From: Lentisphaeria bacterium | GTDB taxonomy: Bacteria; Verrucomicrobiota; Lentisphaeria; Victivallales; UBA1829 | DNA: 8,908 bases | Direction of reading: 5' to 3' | NCBI GenBank assembly: GCA_017540385.1 | Contig: JAFYBD010000005.1 | Location: 1-8,908, forward strand | In this document: positions 1-5,635 of the stretch, in pieces | Numbering within the stretch: position 1 is the stretch's first letter | How the letters are laid out: every line of letters begins with the position of its first letter | Program-made: the position numbers and the translations under genes | Notes under the pieces: generated by a model | Database searches by the model: none | What the model was told of the DNA's origin: nothing | The model's input: only the letters and a program-made list of their open reading frames with translations

Positions 1-3000
1 ACTACGCTCTCCTCAGGCGGTTTCATTCATATTCATTCCGGGGCTCTCGTAAACAGCACCACGGTCATTTCCGGCTGTTCCTTAAATCTTCTATACGGCG
101 GCAAGGCCAGCAATACCGTTGCCCTCGGATCCGCAGTAATCAAAACCTCCTGGGGCTTCTGCTTCTTAAACAGCACCACGCTCTCCTCCGGCGGTTACCT
201 GCATCTCTCTTCCGGCGGCACGGCATACAATACAACCGTTCACGTCGGCGCACGCTTCAAGGTATCTTCCGGCGGCACGGCGGTTTACACGACTACTTAC
301 GGGGAAGGTGTTTTCGATCCGCTGTCCGGAGCGGTTGTGCTCAACACTACGGTCAGCGGGGGAAGTTTTTCCATCGGCAGCGAGTGCTCTGCGACAAGCA
401 CGACGGTTGAATCCGGCGCCCTTCTGCACATTTATTCCGGTTCGGCGAACGTGAACATCATCAAATCAGGCGGTTCCGCTGTAAACAGATTCGGGACCAT
501 GAACAGCACAACGGTCAAAGCGGGCGGCGTGCTGGATCTCTGGGGCGGTTCGGCCACGGACATTATCGAAGACGGCGGATATGTCAAGTTCAGCTCCGGT
601 GTTTACATGACATACGCATCCAACACCTTTTCCGGAGTCAAGCTGGGAAACGCCCAATCCGCCACGGTCCACTCCGTAACAACGGCGAACGGCACCACGG
701 TCGGTTCGGGCGGACTTCTCGAAGTCGATGGCGGCCGGTTGAACAATACCACGGTCAGTTCCGGCGGCAGCGTCGTCTTTATGGGCGGGGTGGCAGACGG
801 AACGGTGCTGAACGCGGGCGCTTTGTTTGACCTTCACATGCTTTACAGACCCGCCGTCATGAGCAATACCACGATTCATTCCGGAGTCAGCCTTGCGGTA
901 ATCGATTCTCAGGTTCAATTCGACGGCGTGACCGTCAACAGCGGCGGCTCCCTGTCCATCATCTCCGGAGGCACGGTGACGCGAATCGTGGAAAACGGCG
1001 GACACGTGTATTTGTATGACGTGTGGGCGACGTTTGTTTCCAATACTTTTTCCGGGGTCAAGCTGGGGAGCGGCAAATCCGCCACGGTTCACTCCGCCAC
1101 GACCGCGAACGGGACCGTCATCAGCAACGGCGGCCAAATGGAGGTTTACTCCGGCACTTTGAACAATACCGTTATCAGTTCCGGCGGCAGACTTTACTTC
1201 ATAGACGGGCGTGCCTACGACACGGTACTGAGCAAGGGCGCGGTAGTTAAGATTTATTACGGACAGCTTATCCGCACCACGATCAATTCGGGCGCGTCGG
1301 TCGAAATAGACGAAGGAATCGTCATGGACAGCACCACGGTCAACTCCATGGGCAGCATGGCGGTCTCCAGCGGCGGCGTGGCAAGCCGGACCATCCTGAG
1401 CGGCGGCAAGCTGGAGGTGTACGCGGGCGGGAGCGCCGTCGGCGGCATTGTCGGATCGAACGGCGGGATGCACGTTTACGGGGGCGGCGTGGCCTCGAAC
1501 ATGTCCGTCGCGAGCCGCGGGCTGTTCTACGTCTCCGCCGGCGGCAGCGCGGACGGCATCGCGGTCAGCTCCGGCGGCACACTCAGCATCAGGTCCGGCG
1601 GCACGGCGGACAATACGACGCTCTCCGGCGGATTGCTGGCACTCTCCGGCGGCCGGGCGGGATTCGCGATCGTCGAGGCGGGCATGGTGAACGTGTCGAG
1701 CGGCGGCCGGGCGGAGGGGCTCTCGGTCAGCTCCGGCGGCACGGTGCAGGTGTACCGGGGCGGCATCGTGAACGGACTCGATTCCTATTCCGGCAGCCTG
1801 TACGTGAGCGCCGGTGGACGTGCGACCGGCCGGATGTATTTCCTGGGCGACTCGGTCGTCTCCTTCGACGACGGTTCGATGCTCAACTTCGACATCTCGA
1901 TCTTCTCGCCGGGCGGCACGACGGCATGCGTCAACGACCTGTCGTTCGTCACGGGCACGCCGGACTACACGCTCACGGTCGGAGCCGGGCAGGAAGAAGG
2001 CGAGTACAAGCTCGCGAACAACGCAGCGGGATTCAACCGGACGGTCACGGTGAAGGACGCCGAAGGGACGAGCCTCGGCACGCTCAAGGTCGGGCAGACG
2101 GCGAAGCTCGGCGGCGTGGACTACACGCTGAACCTGACGAACGATGCCCTGTCCGTTACGGTCGGCGCGGCGGTCGTGACCGGCATGGCGAAGGGCGACA
2201 TCGACGGAAACGGCATATCCGACGTGATGTTCATCTGGACGGGCAACAACTATGCGCACGGCTACTGGATGAACGGCACGTCCGAATGGCAGTCCGCAAA
2301 CAGCAACCATCCGGCCGAATGGGACAACCTCGGCTGCTACGACATGACCGGCGACGGCAAGGCGGATTCCGTGCTGTTCGGCAACGTCACGAGCGAGGCC
2401 GGAATCCACGGCGCGTATATCGGGTATTATGCCGACGCCATCGACAACCCGGACGGCTCGACCTGGGTCAACATCGGCTACCTGAACAACGTCGACAACA
2501 TCGACTGGAAGAACAAGGTCGGCAACTTGACCGGCAACGCCTCCGGCGTGAACTCGATCGTGTGGTACGCGCCCGAGCTCTACGCGCTCGGCGTCTGGAC
2601 CGACGGGACCGAAAACTGGATCACGCTCAGCAACGACTTCGGCGGCGATGCCTGGACGCTCATCGGCTGCGGCGACTTCAATGGCGACGGCAAGGCCCAG
2701 GTCGTGATGGCGCTCAACGGCGGCGAGGTGTATTATACAGTCGGCATCGACGGCACGTCGTCCGAACTCACGAAGAGCGACAGCGGCTGGGAAGTGCGCG
2801 CCATCGGCGATTTCGCGGGCGACGAAAAGGACGATATCGTGGCGTTCCACAAGGAGACCGGACTCGTCGCCATGTGGGGCGACGGCGAGTCGACCAAATG
2901 GGCCCAGCTGGGCCAGCTCGACGCGTCCGACTGGTTCATTGCCGGTTGCGGAGACTACAATGGAGATCAGAAGGACGACCTGCTCGTGCGGCAGTATTCG

Positions 3001-3093
3001 ACCGGCATGCTCGGGTACTACAGCTCCGGCGACACCGCGCAGTGGAACGTGCTCGGTTACGGCGTGGATATGAGCTGGACCGTCATCGCGTAA
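1..3093 (+). CDS. Large strand-loop-strand repeat surface protein with C-terminal FG-GAP-like repeats (5' partial)
   Basis: The reading frame is open from base 1 to the TAA at 3091-3093, giving 1030 residues; the N-terminus and any signal peptide lie upstream. Residues 1 to about 605 are imperfect repeats of roughly 20 residues built on motifs such as NTTVSSGG and VSSGGTA, the pattern of AIDA-type autotransporter passenger repeats, which fold as a right-handed beta-helix on the cell surface. Residues about 605-730 form a bridging region without the repeat motif. Residues about 731-1030 carry five clear Asp/Gly loops (GDIDGNG at 732, YDMTGDGKAD at 780, GDFNGDGKA at 891, GDFAGDEKDD at 936, GDYNGDQKDD at 984) and a degenerate one near 840, typical of Ca-binding FG-GAP/VCBS beta-propeller blades. 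No beta-barrel, LPXTG, PEP-CTERM or other sorting tail is visible, so the export and anchoring route is unknown. An adhesin or matrix role is inferred. The GTG at 337 is internal, not the start. Confidence 0.88.
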   Translation, partial: TTLSSGGFIHIHSGALVNSTTVISGCSLNLLYGGKASNTVALGSAVIKTSWGFCFLNSTTLSSGGYLHLSSGGTAYNTTVHVGARFKVSSGGTAVYTTTYGEGVFDPLSGAVVLNTTVSGGSFSIGSECSATSTTVESGALLHIYSGSANVNIIKSGGSAVNRFGTMNSTTVKAGGVLDLWGGSATDIIEDGGYVKFSSGVYMTYASNTFSGVKLGNAQSATVHSVTTANGTTVGSGGLLEVDGGRLNNTTVSSGGSVVFMGGVADGTVLNAGALFDLHMLYRPAVMSNTTIHSGVSLAVIDSQVQFDGVTVNSGGSLSIISGGTVTRIVENGGHVYLYDVWATFVSNTFSGVKLGSGKSATVHSATTANGTVISNGGQMEVYSGTLNNTVISSGGRLYFIDGRAYDTVLSKGAVVKIYYGQLIRTTINSGASVEIDEGIVMDSTTVNSMGSMAVSSGGVASRTILSGGKLEVYAGGSAVGGIVGSNGGMHVYGGGVASNMSVASRGLFYVSAGGSADGIAVSSGGTLSIRSGGTADNTTLSGGLLALSGGRAGFAIVEAGMVNVSSGGRAEGLSVSSGGTVQVYRGGIVNGLDSYSGSLYVSAGGRATGRMYFLGDSVVSFDDGSMLNFDISIFSPGGTTACVNDLSFVTGTPDYTLTVGAGQEEGEYKLANNAAGFNRTVTVKDAEGTSLGTLKVGQTAKLGGVDYTLNLTNDALSVTVGAAVVTGMAKGDIDGNGISDVMFIWTGNNYAHGYWMNGTSEWQSANSNHPAEWDNLGCYDMTGDGKADSVLFGNVTSEAGIHGAYIGYYADAIDNPDGSTWVNIGYLNNVDNIDWKNKVGNLTGNASGVNSIVWYAPELYALGVWTDGTENWITLSNDFGGDAWTLIGCGDFNGDGKAQVVMALNGGEVYYTVGIDGTSSELTKSDSGWEVRAIGDFAGDEKDDIVAFHKETGLVAMWGDGESTKWAQLGQLDASDWFIAGCGDYNGDQKDDLLVRQYSTGMLGYYSSGDTAQWNVLGYGVDMSWTVIA
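562..984 (+). repeat. Super-repeat copy 1 in the repeat protein
   Basis: This 141-residue unit runs from IIEDGGY through SNTFSGVKLG, SATVHS and TTANGT to NSGGSLSIISGG. The same ordered series of motifs recurs immediately downstream with a 420-bp offset at the SNTFSGVKLG anchor (621 versus 1041). The unit spans about seven 20-residue repeats, so a whole block of the array was duplicated rather than a single repeat. Confidence 0.75.
985..1389 (+). repeat. Super-repeat copy 2 in the repeat protein
   Basis: This 135-residue unit mirrors the preceding block. It opens with IVENGGH, has SNTFSGVKLG at about 1038-1067 followed by SATVHSATTANGT, then LNNTVISSGG and TTINSG, and ends near GGVASR. It is about six residues shorter than copy 1: one residue is missing before the SNTF anchor and a few more near the TTINSG segment. 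The two copies have diverged but remain collinear. Confidence 0.72.
2191..3090 (+). repeat. FG-GAP/VCBS-like propeller repeats
   Basis: Six blocks of about 45-60 residues each carry a D-x-[DTN]-G-[DN]-x-x-x-[DA] loop followed by a hydrophobic strand such as DVMFIW, VVMAL, DIVAFH or DLLVRQ. Loop positions in the partial protein are about 732, 780, 840 (degenerate, VGNLTGNASG), 891, 936 and 984. Between loops there are aromatic-rich strands (GYWMNGTSEWQ, GVWTDGTENW, AMWGDGESTKW). This is the spacing of beta-propeller blades, and the loops are expected to bind Ca2+. Similar modules in other proteins mediate protein or carbohydrate binding; the ligand here cannot be inferred. Confidence 0.78.
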
Positions 3094-3107
3094 AAAACAG
3101 ACAGAAG

Positions 3108-3180
3108 GTGTGCGACCGCAAGCCGCACACTACCACGGCACGACTTGCCGTGTGCCCTTGCACCGGAAACAGCGCAGGGG
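3108..3180 (+). terminator. Nested hairpins after the repeat-protein gene; possible 3' end structure
   Basis: Fifteen bases after the stop codon there are two perfect 7-bp stems. GTGTGCG at 3108-3114 pairs with CGCACAC at 3124-3130 (9-nt loop), and CACGGCA at 3134-3140 pairs with TGCCGTG at 3146-3152 (5-nt loop). A third stem pairs CCCTTGC at 3155-3161 with GCAGGGG at 3174-3180 with one G-U pair. No T-run follows directly; the nearest T-rich stretch is 3209-3224. A classical intrinsic terminator is therefore not demonstrated, and these could be Rho-linked or mRNA-stabilising structures. Confidence 0.45.
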
Positions 3181-3277
3181 CTTCTCTTTGCTCCCGAATC
3201 GGGGTGGATTTGTCTTTTATTTTTCGCGGAAAATACTGGAAAAATCTGCCGGGAAACGCTTTTGTTCCTGAAATAGA

Positions 3278-3306
3278 TTGAAAATCCGCGCGCGAGAGGA
3301 TATATT
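3278..3306 (+). promoter_or_regulatory. Sigma-70-like promoter for the activase/dehydratase fusion gene
   Basis: TTGAAA at 3278-3283 and TATATT at 3301-3306 each match the sigma-70 consensus at five of six positions, with an exact 17-bp spacer. Transcription would start near 3313, giving a 5' leader of about 41 bases. The surrounding 3209-3340 stretch is much more AT-rich than the genes. An AT-rich inverted repeat (TATTTTT-CGCG-GAAAATA, 3218-3235) lies upstream, and GATATATT is repeated at 3299 and 3313. An overlapping alternative -10 (TATTAT at 3303) is possible with a 19-bp spacer. Confidence 0.62.
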
Positions 3307-3353
3307 ATAAGCGATATATTTTTATCTTACAACGACTAGACAGGTGTCCCCCA

Positions 3354-5507
3354 ATGAAATACTATCTCGGGATCGATATCGGCTCCACGACCTTCAAGGC
3401 CGTCGTCATCACCGACAAGGGCCGTGTGGTCCACACCACCTACCAGCGCACGAAGCCGGTGGATTCCGGCATGGTCTCCTGCTCCGGCCGCTGCACCTCC
3501 TGCGGCCGCTGCAACATGGGCGCGCTGAAGAAGACGCTCGCGACGTTCTTTTCCGAGGCCGGTCTGAACGCCGGAAACATCCTGTGCGAAACGACCGCCG
3601 AAGCCGCGAAAGCCGCGCTTGACACAGGCATTACCGCCGGCGACATCGCCTGCACCGTGGTCACCGGCAGCCAGATCGTCGAGGATACGAAACGCTTCAT
3701 CCCGTACGATTTCCAGGTCAGCGAAGTCTCCGCGCACGTCGCCGGGGCGAAGCGTTACTACCCGAACGTCGACGCGATCATCGACTGCGGCGGCCAGGAC
3801 AGCAAGTGCATGGTCTTCAACCACAAGATGGGCATGTGGGTCTCCATGATGTCCGGCGTGTGCGCCGCGGGCACCGGCAGTTACCTCGACAGTGTGGCGG
3901 CCAAGCTCGGCATCCCGGTCGAGGAAATGGCCGACAAGGTGAACTACGACGCGAAGACCGAGTTCAGCTCCGTCTGCGCCGTCCTCTCCGCCACCTCCAT
4001 CAACAAGTTCAAGAACCGCATCCCGATGGGCGATCTGCTCGCCGGGGCCTGCCGCGCCCAGGCGCGCACGATCCTGAACGGCGTCGGCCAGATGCTCATG
4101 CACCACGATCCCTCGCATCCGATCCTTTTCCAGGGCGGCGTGGCCTCCAATCACGCAGTGGCGTATTTCATGAAGGAGATCACCGGCTGCGAGATCATCA
4201 TCCCCGAGTTCCACAACGTCATGGGCGCGCTCGGGGCAGCCGTGCTCGCGCTCCAGTACAGCAAGCTCCGCGGCAAGCTCGACCCGGAACCCGTCCGGTA
4301 CGAGCCAACGCGCCAGAAATCCATCGCCATGCGCGTTTCCAGCAACAAGCGCGGATTCCTGTTCACGCAGAAGGACAAGCCGACCGTCTGGCGCAACCTT
4401 TTCTTCCCCACCGAGATCCTGAACGCCTTCGGGGCGAACATCCTGACGCTCGAGACCTACGCCGCGCTCTTCGGCCGAAGCAGCAAACGCGTGAAAGCCG
4501 CGCTCGACGCCGCCGCACGCAAAGGCTTCGACCAGCAGACCTGCTCCTTCCTGCGCATGCTCGAGGGACTCCCGCTGAAGACGCCGAATTTCGCGGTCTC
4601 GACCAGCCAGCCCTGCCAGCAGGGCGAACGCATCTTCGCCGACCTCGCGCGCACCTACGGGTTCGAGGACCGGTTCTTCTCCCTCCACACCCCGATCAAC
4701 CTCGCGAACACCAACGCGGTCGGGCAGATCGCCGACGGTCTCCGTCAGGCGGTCGAACAGATGGAGGACGCGTTCGGCTACAAGCTCGATCCGGCGAAAC
4801 TCGAGGAGGCCTGCGTGCTCTCCAACCAGGCCGCGGATTATTCGCGCAAATGCAACGAACTGCGCTGGACTTCGCCGCCGCTCATCCGCGGCTCCGAGGC
4901 GGTGTACAACGCCGTGATGTTCAGCCAGCTCTGGGGCACGCAGGAACTCGTCGACATCCAGCGGACCTACTACGAGGAACTGCTGCAGAAGAAGGAATGG
5001 GCGGATCAACGCTACTCCATCGATGACACGCACCGCCTGCTCTGGCTCCATCTGCCGCCGTTCTACGACTCCAAGCACCTCGAATACATCGAGACCGTCT
5101 GCAACGCCCCGATCGTCTTCGAGGAGACCAACTACATCGGCTGGACGCCGCTCGACCCGAAGCACCCGTACGAGTCCCTCGCGCGGAAGCTCCTCACGAC
5201 CGGGTTCCTGGATCCGAAACTGCGCGTGAAGTACGTGAAGGATCTCTCGGCGAAAGCGAAGTTCACCGGCTGCATCCTCTACACCCACGGGTTCGGTCGC
5301 TGCAGCCTCGCAGACCGTCCGTTCACGAAAATGCTCCGCGAGGAGCTGGAGGAGATCGGCCTGCCGATGCTCGCGCTCGAGGGCGACTGCATGGACGCCT
5401 CCATCGACCCGTGCTCCACGACCACCAAGATCGCGTCGTTCGTCGAGTCCCTGAACCTGAAGAAATACGGCAACCTCTTCGGGCGGACGATGCCGATCCG
5501 CGGTTGA
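3354..5507 (+). CDS. Fused ATP-dependent activase and 2-hydroxyacyl-CoA dehydratase D-component-like protein
   Basis: The 717-residue product joins two proteins that are usually separate. Residues 1 to about 305 are an ASKHA-fold activase of the HgdC/BcrA/YjiL family, with phosphate loop GIDIGSTT (6-13), second phosphate motif DCGGQD (144-149), adenosine motif GGVASN (261-266) and both cysteines expected to share a [4Fe-4S] cluster across a dimer: C170 in CAAGTG and C208 in SSVCAVL. In known family members ATP hydrolysis drives a low-potential electron into the partner. Residues about 343-705 resemble the partner, the HgdB/YjiM-type FeS D-component, with cysteines at 397, 421, 487, 500, 583, 640, 650, 679 and 687. 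The start at 3354 is supported by AGGTG at 3342-3346, seven bases upstream. Oddities: an extra C43-x3-C47-x2-C50-x2-C53 cluster, and SATS where the family usually has AESE after the second cysteine. No second dehydratase subunit, CoA-transferase or ferredoxin is adjacent, so the substrate is unknown. A double-cubane-cluster reductase is an alternative to a dehydratase. Confidence 0.88.
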   Translation: MKYYLGIDIGSTTFKAVVITDKGRVVHTTYQRTKPVDSGMVSCSGRCTSCGRCNMGALKKTLATFFSEAGLNAGNILCETTAEAAKAALDTGITAGDIACTVVTGSQIVEDTKRFIPYDFQVSEVSAHVAGAKRYYPNVDAIIDCGGQDSKCMVFNHKMGMWVSMMSGVCAAGTGSYLDSVAAKLGIPVEEMADKVNYDAKTEFSSVCAVLSATSINKFKNRIPMGDLLAGACRAQARTILNGVGQMLMHHDPSHPILFQGGVASNHAVAYFMKEITGCEIIIPEFHNVMGALGAAVLALQYSKLRGKLDPEPVRYEPTRQKSIAMRVSSNKRGFLFTQKDKPTVWRNLFFPTEILNAFGANILTLETYAALFGRSSKRVKAALDAAARKGFDQQTCSFLRMLEGLPLKTPNFAVSTSQPCQQGERIFADLARTYGFEDRFFSLHTPINLANTNAVGQIADGLRQAVEQMEDAFGYKLDPAKLEEACVLSNQAADYSRKCNELRWTSPPLIRGSEAVYNAVMFSQLWGTQELVDIQRTYYEELLQKKEWADQRYSIDDTHRLLWLHLPPFYDSKHLEYIETVCNAPIVFEETNYIGWTPLDPKHPYESLARKLLTTGFLDPKLRVKYVKDLSAKAKFTGCILYTHGFGRCSLADRPFTKMLREELEEIGLPMLALEGDCMDASIDPCSTTTKIASFVESLNLKKYGNLFGRTMPIRG

Positions 5508-5580
5508 CCGCGCGGAGCGTTTCGCAGGAGACACGTTTTTTCGAAAAAAAAACGCCCCGGAGTTTGTCATTTCCGGGTTT
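5499..5580 (+). terminator. Possible weak terminator region after the fusion gene
   Basis: A hairpin CGCGG-TTGA-CCGCG (5499-5512) spans the stop codon and is followed 23 bases later by T6 (5536-5541). A second stem pairs CCCGGA (5556-5561) with TCCGGG (5572-5577) and is followed by only TTT. Between them lies CGTTTTTT-CGAAA-AAAAAACG (5534-5554), an AT-rich inverted repeat. None is a textbook intrinsic terminator, and the second stem overlaps the downstream -35 element, so readthrough into the next gene is plausible. Confidence 0.35.
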
Positions 5581-5592
5581 GCGGCATATATT
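5564..5592 (+). promoter_or_regulatory. Sigma-70-like promoter for manA-argS-glycosyltransferase
   Basis: TTGTCA at 5564-5569 and TATATT at 5587-5592 are each one mismatch from consensus, with a 17-bp spacer. Transcription would begin near 5599 and leave a leader of about 37 bases before the ATG at 5636. A run of nine A (5544-5552) sits just upstream, where an UP element would bind the alpha subunit C-terminal domain. The -10 sequence and spacing are identical to the promoter at 3278-3306. Confidence 0.62.
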
Positions 5593-5635
5593 GAATGAAT
5601 CAGAACCGAAAACAACGAGAACGGGGGATTGGCCC

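Noticed and set aside
337..339. GTG as start codon of the repeat protein
   Set aside because: The same frame is open back to base 1 and already encodes the same repeats, so the true start lies upstream of the window.
1..1800. CRISPR-like array because of regular short repeats
   Set aside because: The repeats are imperfect at the DNA level, lie in one continuous reading frame and encode a known protein repeat; there are no unique spacers between identical repeats.
466..2850. Very long open frame on the minus strand opposite the repeat protein
   Set aside because: It is rich in Arg, Ala, Val, Asp and His with no recognisable domain. A GC-rich, periodic gene on the + strand leaves few stop codons in this antisense frame, so it is a composition artefact.
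1926..3281. 451-residue open frame in another + strand frame, overlapping the propeller region
   Set aside because: Its product is extremely Arg-rich, the usual shift product of GC-rich coding DNA, while the main frame shows clear Ca-loop repeats.
5411..5635. N-terminal extension of the mannose isomerase starting inside the fusion gene
   Set aside because: The extension has no similarity to isomerases, overlaps a well-supported gene, and the ATG at 5636 has a good ribosome-binding site and matches the family's N-terminus.
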